Origin: a virus
Length of the DNA stretch: 29,460 nt
IMG/VR virus record: IMGVR_UViG_3300020731_000062
Span: 1 to 29,460 of that record
Direction: 5' to 3' (one strand)
The position numbers were made by a program, and so were the translations under genes. The notes beneath the pieces are model-generated. The model was not told where the DNA came from. It made no database searches and saw nothing but the letters and a program-made list of their open reading frames with translations. Numbering within the stretch: the stretch's first letter is position 1; every line of letters begins with the position of its first letter. Positions 1 to 5,296 of the stretch are shown here, piece after piece.

Positions 1-70
1 CATTTTGGTAATTATCAGCCCACGCATTTAGTTCATCAATGGTGTACCAAGGGCGTGTATTTTCATCCAT
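1..70 (-). CDS. Small phage protein, N-terminal part only
   Basis: Partial gene cut by the left edge. From an ATG at 70 it reads MDENTRPWYTIDEL and continues out of the window. An AAGGA site lies about 10 bases upstream, inside the end of the preceding gene, whose TGA at 63-65 overlaps this start by 8 bases. This is the same coupled arrangement seen throughout the left operon. I do not recognise the family from 23 residues. It shows that the minus-strand operon continues to the left. Confidence 0.6.
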   Translation of the reverse strand, partial: MDENTRPWYTIDELNAWADNYQN

Positions 71-440
71 TGTTCTTATCCTTCAGCTTGGCTTCAATGG
101 CTCTGGCAAAGTCGTCCATCCATGCGCCATAAACAATTCGCCATTCAGCAGATAGTAGTTTTAAATCTTCTTCTGTTAGTCCTACCCATTCACGCTGATC
201 TTTGCTAGGAATATGATAGGTCGGTCGAGTCATTGCGTTGACTGCCTTGTCTACACTTGATTGCATTTGCTTTTGCATACCATCAATAAAGCCACGTTCA
301 TATTCTTTTGTCAATCCTTCGTACTCAAGGATTGCTCTAGCAAACAATACAGGAAAGTCAGCCGTGCCATTTGCTTCAACCAATCCCTCTGCTTTGCCAC
401 TCATGTGCAAATAAATGTTGTGTATTTCTTCATCAGTCAT
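63..440 (-). CDS. Hypothetical phage protein with WVGL...FARAIEAKLK tail
   Basis: This 125-residue soluble, mostly helical protein has no catalytic motif that I can identify. Residues 1-20 start with MTDEEIHN, like the MTKEE/MTNEE starts of its operon neighbours. The C-terminus (WVGLTEEDL ... DFARAIEAKLKDKN) matches the C-terminus of the protein at 1244-2164 (WVGLKDDDE ... SFAKAIEAKLKERN). The two genes also share a nearly identical stretch of roughly 30 bases at the DNA level (about 78-110 and 1257-1290). That suggests recombination between genes of this operon rather than independent evolution. Its start overlaps the end of the upstream gene (433-597) by 8 bases, so translation is probably coupled. 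Function unknown. Confidence 0.8.
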   Translation of the reverse strand: MTDEEIHNIYLHMSGKAEGLVEANGTADFPVLFARAILEYEGLTKEYERGFIDGMQKQMQSSVDKAVNAMTRPTYHIPSKDQREWVGLTEEDLKLLSAEWRIVYGAWMDDFARAIEAKLKDKNNG

Positions 441-597
441 CCTTGTCCTCCATTTCTTTCAGCATATGATTTAATGCCATCATCTGTTTACTTTTCTCCA
501 TGCGTTGGGCATGAAGAAAGTTCATTGCCTCGTTCAAGGCTTGAGTTGCCCCATACAGTTCAATGATTTCGTCTTTAATTTCTTCTTTGGTTTTCAT
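433..597 (-). CDS. Small helical hypothetical protein (54 aa)
   Basis: Read directly from the minus strand: ATG at 595-597, stop TGA at 433-435, 54 residues starting MKTKEEIKDEIIELYG and ending LKEMEDKDD. It is strongly charged with heptad-like spacing, so probably a short helical or coiled-coil protein. The ribosome binding site is the GGGGACAAGA just upstream, shared with the tail of the previous gene (594-800), and its ATGA overlaps that gene's stop. The MKTKEE start resembles the MTKEE starts of its neighbours. Function unknown. Confidence 0.7.
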   Translation of the reverse strand: MKTKEEIKDEIIELYGATQALNEAMNFLHAQRMEKSKQMMALNHMLKEMEDKDD

Positions 598-800
598 TCT
601 TGTCCCCTTCCTTCAATTTCATGTACTAAATCCCACATACCTACTTCAGCACATAATCTTGCACACGCTCTACGTTCCTGCTCTGCCACCAGTTTGGCAA
701 AGATTTCAAATCGGTTTGGCTCATCGTCTTCCAATGTCCAGCCTTGATGCCAATCCAAATCAGCCTCTTTTACCATATCTCTGATTTCTTCTTTAGTCAT
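594..800 (-). CDS. Small paralog-family protein (ERRACARLCAE motif)
   Basis: The start is placed at ATG 800 (MTKEEIRDMV), preceded by AGGA, rather than at the ATG 7 codons upstream, because the MTKEE start recurs in this operon and the stop of the preceding gene overlaps it as ATGA. The product has 68 residues. It carries ERRACARLCAEVG, a variant of the EREACAKI motif shared with the genes at 2157, 2357, 2548, 2748 and 3029, and ends GRGQE, as does the gene at 2548-2751. Such short proteins are frequent in phage early regions. No biochemical role can be assigned from sequence. Confidence 0.75.
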   Translation of the reverse strand: MTKEEIRDMVKEADLDWHQGWTLEDDEPNRFEIFAKLVAEQERRACARLCAEVGMWDLVHEIEGRGQE

Positions 801-1051
801 TTTGCATCCTCCCAAATCCATCCTAATAACTCAGTTGTGTTTTTGATTTGTTCATCAGTTGGCTTTTGAAACATTGCAAACTTTGTCGTTGGCGAACCAC
901 CATACAAACACCAATAACCAATTGGTATGGGTGGTTTGTAAAAAGTAACAACTCCTTTAGCCGTTCCTATGCCTACATCCCCAGTTACAGGGTCTACTCT
1001 TAACCTAGTGTCTAGCTCACCTTTTTCGTTATATTTTGGTAATGGATTCAT
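797..1051 (-). CDS. Hypothetical phage protein (84 aa)
   Basis: This 84-residue protein starts at ATG 1051 behind an AAAGGG site. The sequence is beta-rich, with several glycines and prolines in the centre (VDPVTGDVGIGTAKGVV, YKPPIPIGYW), and ends GWIWEDAK. It is unlike the helical paralogs around it and has no motif that I recognise. Its stop overlaps the start of the 594-800 gene as ATGA, and its own start lies 23 bases inside the 1029-1247 gene. Function unknown. Confidence 0.7.
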   Translation of the reverse strand: MNPLPKYNEKGELDTRLRVDPVTGDVGIGTAKGVVTFYKPPIPIGYWCLYGGSPTTKFAMFQKPTDEQIKNTTELLGWIWEDAK

Positions 1052-1247
1052 GTTTTTTTCCCTTTAATTTTCTAAGTTGATATTCTTTATACGCTTCGTA
1101 TACCAATTTGTTTTTTTCTTCTTTACGGTCAAAGTACCAAAGTACTGCAACTCTTCTCACGACATTAGTAGGTACATCACGCCAGACATACCATCGACCC
1201 CTTTCAAAACGCCACACTGCTTTAATAACATATAACCAAAATTTCAT
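1029..1247 (-). CDS. Basic aromatic hypothetical protein (72 aa)
   Basis: This 72-residue product begins MKFWLYVIKAVWRFERGRW. It is rich in Trp, Tyr, Arg and Lys, and the second half is highly charged and helical. An AAGGA lies about 9 bases before the ATG. The N-terminal 14 residues are hydrophobic but too short and too interrupted by charge for a clear membrane span. The start overlaps the stop of the 1244-2164 gene. A nucleic-acid-binding or membrane-surface role is possible but unsupported by any motif. Confidence 0.65.
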   Translation of the reverse strand: MKFWLYVIKAVWRFERGRWYVWRDVPTNVVRRVAVLWYFDRKEEKNKLVYEAYKEYQLRKLKGKKHESITKI

Positions 1248-2164
1248 GTGTTGCGTTCCTTCAGCTTGGCTTCAATGGCTTTGGCAAAAGACTTGGCATC
1301 GACACCATCCCAAGGAATTTCATCGTCATCTTTCAGTCCTACCCATTGTTTAGGATGAGTGTAGAGAGGTGTTGTATAGCCACCTTCTTCACGAGTGTGT
1401 TCGGCAGGGCAGATTACATCAAGGATAACTCCGTCTTTTTCCATACCCCAAGCAACAGGCTCATCTTTTGTTTCTAATTTTGGTTGTGGGTGGGTGTAGA
1501 GAAGTGTGCCTTCTGGTGGCGGCTCTCCAAACCAACCATGAATGAGTGATCCATCAATCCATTTGACTACACTACCAACTGGCTCAGGCTCTTGCTTCTC
1601 TGCGTCTGCGATGGCTTGGCGTAGGGATGTGGTTGCTTCATCAACTTGATCAAACACAAAATCATCCCCAGTAAGAGAACCATAACTTATAACGTTCTCC
1701 AACGCCTCAAGCGCCAGTGTCATTGCTTCTTTACTCGTATGTTCATCTTCACTCATCCATGCAACAGGCGCATCTTTTGTTTCTAGTGCTTCTTCTAAGG
1801 CTTTGATAGCGTCTTCTTTTGCTTCACGAATAGATGATCCACAAGTGTCTTTTGATTTCAATACCTCTAACGCTTGTTGCATTACTTCTTTAGTCATGGT
1901 GTTTCCTTGCTCGGATTGATGGAGTAACGGCTCGGTTGTAATGTGCTTACGTCCGTTGTTGTCTGTGATTATTCGTTCAGTCATAAGTTTAACCGCCACA
2001 GGCTCCTGTTCTGGTTGTGCCAATACTTCTTTGATGGAGATGATGGTGCTCCATACTTTATCTTCTGAATAAAGTTTTTCGCCATTTCTCAACAATCGAA
2101 ATGTTTCCTCTCGCACTTCTTTTAGTGTGTCTAGTGCAAGTCGTAGTGTTTCTTCTTTAGTCAT
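1244..2164 (-). CDS. Modular hypothetical protein made of repeated phage units
   Basis: This 306-residue protein is a chain of related units. Three begin with MTKEETLRLALDTLKE (residue 1), MTKEVMQQALEVLKS (residue 90) and TSKEAMTLALEALEN (about 143). Each is followed by an 'AI.AL.EAL'-type helix and a PVA(V/W) segment. Later segments LLYTHPQPK and PLYTHPKQ also repeat. The C-terminus (WVGL ... FAKAIEAKLKERN) matches the gene at 63-440. Met90 (ATG at 1895-1897) has its own AAGGA ribosome binding site, so a 217-residue shorter product is possible. The DNA before Met90 copies the gene junction found at 3026-3050, implying that the gene arose by joining ancestral neighbours. PVAW/YTHP proteins are common in tailed phages; function unknown. 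Confidence 0.8.
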   Translation of the reverse strand: MTKEETLRLALDTLKEVREETFRLLRNGEKLYSEDKVWSTIISIKEVLAQPEQEPVAVKLMTERIITDNNGRKHITTEPLLHQSEQGNTMTKEVMQQALEVLKSKDTCGSSIREAKEDAIKALEEALETKDAPVAWMSEDEHTSKEAMTLALEALENVISYGSLTGDDFVFDQVDEATTSLRQAIADAEKQEPEPVGSVVKWIDGSLIHGWFGEPPPEGTLLYTHPQPKLETKDEPVAWGMEKDGVILDVICPAEHTREEGGYTTPLYTHPKQWVGLKDDDEIPWDGVDAKSFAKAIEAKLKERNT

Positions 2165-2360
2165 TCTTATCCACTCCCCTTGCTCGGATTGCTTTTGCTA
2201 ATGGCTGACGCACTTTGTCAGGCCACCCAGGTAATTCAAGTGTTTCACAAATCTTTGCACATTCCTCACGTTCATCTTCAGCAATAGCATCAACAATTGT
2301 GCGTACCATACCCTCACTAAAGTGTTCCAAAAGTATTTGAACCGCTGTATCTTTAATCAT
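2157..2360 (-). CDS. Tandem paralog 2 (MIKDTAVQILLEHFSEG family)
   Basis: This 67-residue protein has the same first 24 residues as the next gene upstream (2357-2551): MIKDTAVQILLEHFSEGM, then VRTIVD. It then has EREECAKICETLELPGWPDK and ends AKAIRARGVDKND. The pair is a recent tandem duplication whose C-terminal halves have diverged. It overlaps both neighbours by short ATGA-type junctions. EREECAKI ... IRAR is a recurrent phage early-protein signature with no assigned biochemistry that I know of. Confidence 0.8.
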   Translation of the reverse strand: MIKDTAVQILLEHFSEGMVRTIVDAIAEDEREECAKICETLELPGWPDKVRQPLAKAIRARGVDKND

Positions 2361-2551
2361 TTGCTATCTCCCCTTGCTCTGATTGCGTCAGCAATGATTT
2401 CAGAATAATTACGCTCTAACCCATCTGCATATTCATCCGCCACTTTTGCACATTCCTCACGCTCATCTTCAATTAAAACATCCACAATAGTGCGTACCAT
2501 GCCTTCGCTAAAGTGTTCCAAAAGTATTTGTACCGCTGTATCTTTAATCAT
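2287..2551. repeat. Direct repeat of about 74 bp from a tandem gene duplication
   Basis: The segments 2287-2360 and 2478-2551 are nearly the same and encode the common N-terminus of two adjacent paralogs. Both end at the start codon with ATCTTTAATCAT on the plus strand. The spacing is 191 bases, so unequal recombination could add or remove a gene unit. Confidence 0.85.
2357..2551 (-). CDS. Tandem paralog 1 (MIKDTAVQILLEHFSEG family)
   Basis: This 64-residue protein shares its N-terminus with the 2157-2360 product, then reads EREECAKVADEYADGLERN and ends IADAIRARGDSK. The DNA of the shared part (2478-2551 against 2287-2360) is nearly identical, differing at a handful of positions, with a 191-base period. 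The variable half lies between the EREECAK motif and the IRARG end. The two copies could form heterodimers or bind different partners, but that is speculation. Start and stop junctions are coupled (ATGA). Confidence 0.8.
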   Translation of the reverse strand: MIKDTAVQILLEHFSEGMVRTIVDVLIEDEREECAKVADEYADGLERNYSEIIADAIRARGDSK

Positions 2552-2751
2552 TCTTGTCCCCTTGATTGAATGTGGTCAACGCTTACCCAACCTAACGAAT
2601 CAGCAAGCCCAAGAATTGCTTGACGCTCGGCAGATGCAACAAATGCGGCGAAGTATTCAAGGTAGTCAATAAACTGCTCCCTGTCTTTGCCCATGCCGTA
2701 AAGCGACAAGCCCGATGCGTCTGCCATGACAATAATGTGTTCTCTGTTCAT
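2548..2751 (-). CDS. Small paralog-family protein (SAERQAILGLADSLGW)
   Basis: The start is assigned to ATG 2751 (MNREHIIVMADASGL) because AAGGAACAAGA precedes it and the gene then overlaps its neighbour by ATGA. A longer reading frame upstream would run through the preceding gene. The product has 67 residues. Its ASAERQAILGLADSLGW segment occupies the place of the EREACAKI motif in the other paralogs, and it ends IQSRGQE, like the protein at 594-800 (IEGRGQE). Function unknown. Confidence 0.75.
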   Translation of the reverse strand: MNREHIIVMADASGLSLYGMGKDREQFIDYLEYFAAFVASAERQAILGLADSLGWVSVDHIQSRGQE

Positions 2752-3026
2752 TCTTGTTCCTTTATAGCTAATGCAATTCGGGTACGTTCTTGATGAAGAA
2801 TGTCCAATGTTTTTCTTTGTATTGGCTCTCCTGTGCCTTGCATAACAATTTTGATGCAAGCCTCACGTTCTTTTAGTATTGCCACTTCGATTTGTAACTC
2901 TGCGTTTTTCAACATCATTTGTCTGCCGTTTTCCATCAAATAATTTGCCAAATACAATACATCGTCTTTTTTGTATGGCATGGTTAATATTTGATCTGCA
3001 ATATCAAATAGTTCTTCTTTAGTCAT
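2748..3026 (-). CDS. Small paralog-family protein (EREACIKIVMQG)
   Basis: This 92-residue helical protein begins MTKEELFDIADQIL and contains KEREACIKIVMQGTGEPIQ, then ends IALAIKEQE. It has the same plan as its neighbours: MTKEE start, EREAC motif, and an 'IA.AI' tail. The ribosome binding site AAGGAAATAATA is formed by the last codons and stop of the upstream gene. That junction is duplicated inside the gene at 1244-2164. Function unknown. Confidence 0.8.
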   Translation of the reverse strand: MTKEELFDIADQILTMPYKKDDVLYLANYLMENGRQMMLKNAELQIEVAILKEREACIKIVMQGTGEPIQRKTLDILHQERTRIALAIKEQE

Positions 3027-3028
3027 TA

Positions 3029-3235
3029 TTATTTCCTTGCTCGGATTAGTTCTGCTATTGCTTTAGGACTGCCTTGCCACGGTTCTTCTGCAATTTTTGC
3101 ACAAGCCTCACGCTCGGTTTTAATTGCACTGTTAACTAACCGCAAAACTTCTTCATCGCAATCTAGTAAGCGTTTAAACGCAACAAGGTTTAATTGTTCT
3201 TTGTGAAATAATTTGATGTATTCTTCATTTGTCAT
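3029..3235 (-). CDS. Small paralog-family protein (EREACAKIAEE ... IRARK)
   Basis: This 68-residue product begins MTNEEYIKLFHKEQ, carries TEREACAKIAEEPWQGSPK and ends IAELIRARK. It is the clearest example of the family design repeated in this operon. It overlaps the upstream mini membrane protein by 11 bases. Only 2 bases separate its stop from the next ATG, so the encoded tail AATCCGAGCAAGGAAA doubles as ribosome binding site for the next gene. Function unknown. Confidence 0.8.
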   Translation of the reverse strand: MTNEEYIKLFHKEQLNLVAFKRLLDCDEEVLRLVNSAIKTEREACAKIAEEPWQGSPKAIAELIRARK

Positions 3236-3335
3236 CGCTCATCTCCTGAATAAATGCCCACGCAAGCACGCAGGCCACAATGAATACAGCTACTGCACCG
3301 CCAAGAGCTAAAGCCCATATCAATGAATTAGTCAT
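3225..3335 (-). CDS. Single-span mini membrane protein (36 aa)
   Basis: The minus strand from ATG 3335 to TGA 3225-3227 encodes MTNSLIWALALGGAVAVF followed by IVACVLAWAFIQEMSDDK. One hydrophobic stretch of about 22 residues (5-28) with acidic C-terminal residues predicts a single transmembrane helix. It is coupled on both sides (ATGA with 3332-3607 and an 11-base overlap with 3029-3235), which supports real translation despite its size. Small membrane proteins of this kind in phage early operons may alter the host membrane; nothing more specific can be said. Confidence 0.65.
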   Translation of the reverse strand: MTNSLIWALALGGAVAVFIVACVLAWAFIQEMSDDK

Positions 3336-3607
3336 AGCATTCCAAAGTGTTTTTGGTAGAAGTTTTTTATTTCGCCAAGAGAGGCACCAGGCTTTTGGTT
3401 GGCTATTTCAGTGAGCCAAACTCGCTCCCACAGCTCCATCATGACCATCTGGGCTCCGGCATCTACCAGTTCGAGAGTTGTGTACAAGTTCTTGGCCGGA
3501 TCGATCCAGCACCGTTTTGAGGTCGGTCTTCCATAAATGGGTAGGTAAGTGATTCCTTTGAGAGAAAACGCCGGCTGGGCAATCGTAGGGAAACCTTCAC
3601 GCATCAT
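3332..3607 (-). CDS. Hypothetical phage protein (91 aa)
   Basis: The start is placed at ATG ATG 3607 (MMREGFPTIAQPAFSL), behind GGAGAGTA, rather than at the frame's upstream ATG, which would bury it in the previous gene. The product has 91 residues and looks like a compact globular protein (GITYLPIYGRPTSKRCWID, then VDAGAQMVMMELWERVW). It ends KNFYQKHFGML. I do not recognise the family. It overlaps the gene on each side by 4 and 11 bases. Confidence 0.7.
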   Translation of the reverse strand: MMREGFPTIAQPAFSLKGITYLPIYGRPTSKRCWIDPAKNLYTTLELVDAGAQMVMMELWERVWLTEIANQKPGASLGEIKNFYQKHFGML

Positions 3608-3752
3608 TACTCTCCAACCAAAATATCTTTTTCTCGAGTTCTTCGTTCTTCTTGACCATGTAAGCATAGTCAGTTGCAATCTTCTCTACCAACTTGTTGA
3701 CCTCCTTCAAATGGTGATGCAGCTCAACGAGCGTGTTTATAAAAGGATGCAT
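3597..3752 (-). CDS. Short coiled-coil protein (51 aa)
   Basis: The start at ATG 3752 (MHPFINTLVELHHHLKEVNK) is supported by GAGGA 5 bases upstream. The product has 51 residues, with hydrophobic residues at heptad spacing from residue 7 to the end (VNKLVEKIATDYAYMV, NEELEKKIFWLES). It is probably a short coiled coil that oligomerises. It lies between a membrane protein gene and a globular protein gene, overlapping both. Function unknown. Confidence 0.65.
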   Translation of the reverse strand: MHPFINTLVELHHHLKEVNKLVEKIATDYAYMVKKNEELEKKIFWLESNDA

Positions 3753-3925
3753 ACATTCCTCACAATCAAAGCTATAAAAAAGGCTGCACAAAACACAATC
3801 GCTCCAACAGCGTATGTGCTCATAGTGCGCGGGTAGATGAAGATACAAGCGCCGTACTCCATCGTCTTGGGAAACGCCTCTATAAGCGTCCTTGGGTAGT
3901 GTCTGATAGTTGGGTTTTTGTCCAT
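3737..3925 (-). CDS. Small membrane protein with EAFPKTMEYG motif
   Basis: This 62-residue protein has a polar N-terminus (MDKNPTIRHYPRTLIEAFPK, then TMEYGACIFIY) followed by a hydrophobic span at about residues 39-60 (AVGAIVFCAAFFIALIV). An 'RTLxEAFP-T-EYG' start followed by one membrane span is, from memory, a recurring small protein in aquatic phages. AAAGGA lies 5 bases before the ATG. It is the first gene after the 1.6 kb RNA locus and may be transcribed from the promoter at 4734-4763 if the structured RNA is read through. Confidence 0.75.
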   Translation of the reverse strand: MDKNPTIRHYPRTLIEAFPKTMEYGACIFIYPRTMSTYAVGAIVFCAAFFIALIVRNVCILL

Positions 3926-3989
3926 AGTTTTCCTTTGTTGAGGAGGTGATTTTGGACGGAACGCAAGAGAGCGTCTCTAGGTGTTTTCC

Positions 3990-4115
3990 CTAATAGACAT
4001 TAACGCCAATCAGTTTTTCACACACAAGGTCGTATACGCTTGTGTCCTTCTTACTGCCATATCCAATCCTGGATTTTGTGTACTGGGCTAAAGCGGAAAT
4101 TCGTGGTTTTTTCAT
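3990..4115 (-). CDS. Doubtful 41-aa ORF inside the structured RNA
   Basis: The minus-strand ATG at 4115 opens 41 codons reading MKKPRISALAQYTKSRIGYG and ending CEKLIGVNVY. The composition looks protein-like, but there is no ribosome binding site (the upstream bases are CCCTCCGACTCC). Part of it also forms a perfect 7-pair hairpin (4022-4028/4039-4045). It may be a real small gene at the 3' end of the RNA, or chance. A longer reading from 4178 is less likely. Confidence 0.3.
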   Translation of the reverse strand: MKKPRISALAQYTKSRIGYGSKKDTSVYDLVCEKLIGVNVY

Positions 4116-4580
4116 GGAGTCGGAGGGAGTGAGTGAGCTTTGTTTAGGCGAAGGTTTGCCTAGAGGATAGCAAGCCATCCTCTAAAGCCTTACCTGAGTC
4201 GTCGGTCGCTCGTGTCGCCCCATTCAGGGGAGCTGTAAAGTTGTTCGCCAGCTCCTATACACCGAAATTATCCGCTCAACATGCGGCTTTCTCTAACAAC
4301 GTTTCCGGTGTGCGACGCTATCATTGCCACCCTACCGTCACACTGAAGAACGGATTTAAGTGTTGCCATCCAAGGCAGCTACTGTTGCGCCACGCTTTCC
4401 CTACGCGCTCGGTCTGAGAGACTTCTGTCCGAGATACCTTGCAAGCCAGAACTGTCGCAACTCTGCTCCTTGGGGACTACACTTTTGCTGATGCCATGAC
4501 GCAGTACAGCTACTCATTTCCTCAACCCTCGGTATGAAGTCATACCCGTTAGACTCTTGCAAGAAGTAACGGCAGAAAGC

Positions 4581-4680
4581 AAAAAACCCATTGGTGAACG
4601 AGCTTTAGGCTTGGTTGCCGCATAGACATAGAGCTACACCCCTATATCTAGCTTTGACGAAGCCCGCTCACCAATGGGTT
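4581..4680 (-). terminator. Promoter-proximal 21-bp hairpin followed by T6
   Basis: On the minus strand, arms 4660-4680 and 4585-4605 pair over 21 positions (two G-U pairs) around a 54-base loop that holds its own 9-pair hairpin. TTTTTT at 4581-4586 follows at once. It ends about 147 bases after the predicted transcription start. It could be an attenuator that decides whether the rest of the giant RNA and the operon are transcribed, or simply the first domain of the RNA. The large loop makes it an unusual terminator. Confidence 0.45.
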
Positions 4681-4733
4681 TGCGAGTGCGTTTGTGTAGA
4701 ACTACAACGGGTTACCAAGCCGTTGATGCGCGT

Positions 4734-4763
4734 AGTATATCAAACAACAAAAAAACGTGTCAA
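4734..4763 (-). promoter_or_regulatory. Strong sigma70-type promoter for the giant RNA
   Basis: The minus strand reads TTGACA (4758-4763, a perfect -35), an 18-base spacer rich in T, and TATACT (4734-4739, five of six matches to TATAAT). Predicted start near 4727. It points into the structured RNA and, beyond it, the left operon. It is among the best promoter matches noticed in the window. Confidence 0.75.
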
Positions 4764-4783
4764 GTAATAATTAATGTAGTCTT

Positions 4784-4865
4784 GGCAGTCAACTGCCGTT
4801 TGCCTGCTTTTTAACTGCCGTCTACATGTAGAAATGTAGAAAGCTATGCTTCTGTAGTTTCTACA
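4784..4865. promoter_or_regulatory. Cluster of operator-like dyads upstream of the promoter
   Basis: Immediately upstream of the -35 at 4763 lie: the inverted repeat GGCAGTCAACTGCC (4784-4797); a direct repeat AACTGCCGT at 4791-4799 and 4813-4821, 22 bases apart (about two helical turns); the perfect palindrome TCTACATGTAGA (4821-4832); and arms TGTAGAAA/TTTCTACA (4835-4842, 4858-4865). Dense dyads at helical spacing beside a strong promoter suggest sites for a dimeric regulator. The ribbon-helix-helix protein at 8806-9069 is one candidate, by inference only. Confidence 0.45.
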
Positions 4866-4878
4866 CCTAATTTTGGGC

Positions 4879-4903
4879 AAAAAAAAGCACCCCGAAAGGT
4901 GCT
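4879..4903 (-). terminator. Intrinsic terminator ending the RNA array
   Basis: On the minus strand AGCACC, a TTTCGG loop region and GGTGCT form a compact GC-rich hairpin (4886-4903), followed by T8 (4879-4886). This is a textbook rho-independent terminator. No protein gene lies directly upstream of it, so it most likely ends the structured RNA transcribed from about 5499. Confidence 0.85.
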
Positions 4904-4976
4904 GTTGGTGCTCACATAAAGCAGTGTTTTTCAACTTTGAAGAAGGAAGCACTTACAACGGCGCTAACCCGTTGCA

Positions 4977-5077
4977 CACCAACACGGCTGGGGACTGAAT
5001 GTAAGAGATACTTGTTTTAGAGTACAAGCAAATTGGCTTTTAACCATAGTCAATCCCCATGCGTTTTGGCGTTGGTG
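4977..5077 (-). repeat. RNA array module 1
   Basis: Outer helix 4977-4983/5071-5077 (7 pairs), inner helix 4990-4998/5050-5058 (9 pairs including one U-G on the minus strand). Between them is an internal loop with ACGCAT on one side and AGCCGT on the other (minus strand), which is kept in module 2. The apex contains a CTTGT/ACAAG hairpin. Confidence 0.75.
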
Positions 5078-5127
5078 CTACCTTGGCGATTACTTATGTA
5101 GCTTGATTTTGCCTCGGGCTTTCGCCA

Positions 5128-5216
5128 CACCAACACGGCTGGAGACTGCACTTAAAGTCGGAACGCGTCCCACGGCTTCTAGCTGCCTCAATCCCCATGC
5201 GTGTTAGTTGTTGGTG
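5128..5216 (-). repeat. RNA array module 2
   Basis: Outer helix 5128-5134/5210-5216 (7 pairs), inner helix 5141-5148/5189-5196 (8 pairs, two of them G-U on the minus strand). The internal loop ACGCAT/AGCCGT is the same as in module 1, while the apical part is unrelated in sequence. Both wobble positions would be A-C mismatches if the plus strand were the RNA. Confidence 0.75.
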
Positions 5217-5296
5217 AGGTTTGGATTTCGTGGGATGTCCATTCTCCCGTGCGCCGTTGCGAACCCAACGGTAAGCGTCCTTCGTCTATCGCACTA

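Larger units (their letters stand above)
3960..4727 (-). ncRNA. Giant structured RNA, GOLLD-like candidate
   Basis: About 770 bases with no credible long gene follow a strong minus-strand promoter. Helices visible on the minus strand: 4585-4605 with 4660-4680 (21 pairs); 4623-4631/4642-4650 (9); 4705-4710/4720-4725; 4546-4551/4567-4572; 4531-4536/4541-4546; 4384-4389/4456-4461 enclosing 4408-4412/4429-4433; 4259-4264/4306-4311 enclosing 4272-4275/4283-4286; 4229-4235/4249-4255; 4162-4170/4175-4183; 4022-4028/4039-4045. The loop 4240-4245 can pair with 4295-4300, a pseudoknot. In the 21-pair helix two positions are G-U on the minus strand but A-C on the plus strand, which fixes the strand. Length, ornateness and a phage from a probably aquatic source recall GOLLD RNA. 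That name is inference from memory; ROOL or a new class is possible. The 3' end is uncertain. Confidence 0.7.

Noticed and set aside
4605-4660. tRNA gene (GGGTGTAGCTC resembles a tRNA 5' end)
   Set aside because: No anticodon arm, T arm or acceptor partner can be placed; the segment is better explained as a 9-pair hairpin inside the 21-pair helix.
4740-4952. 70-codon minus-strand open frame
   Set aside because: It runs through the intrinsic terminator and the dyad block, has no ribosome binding site and a random-looking composition.
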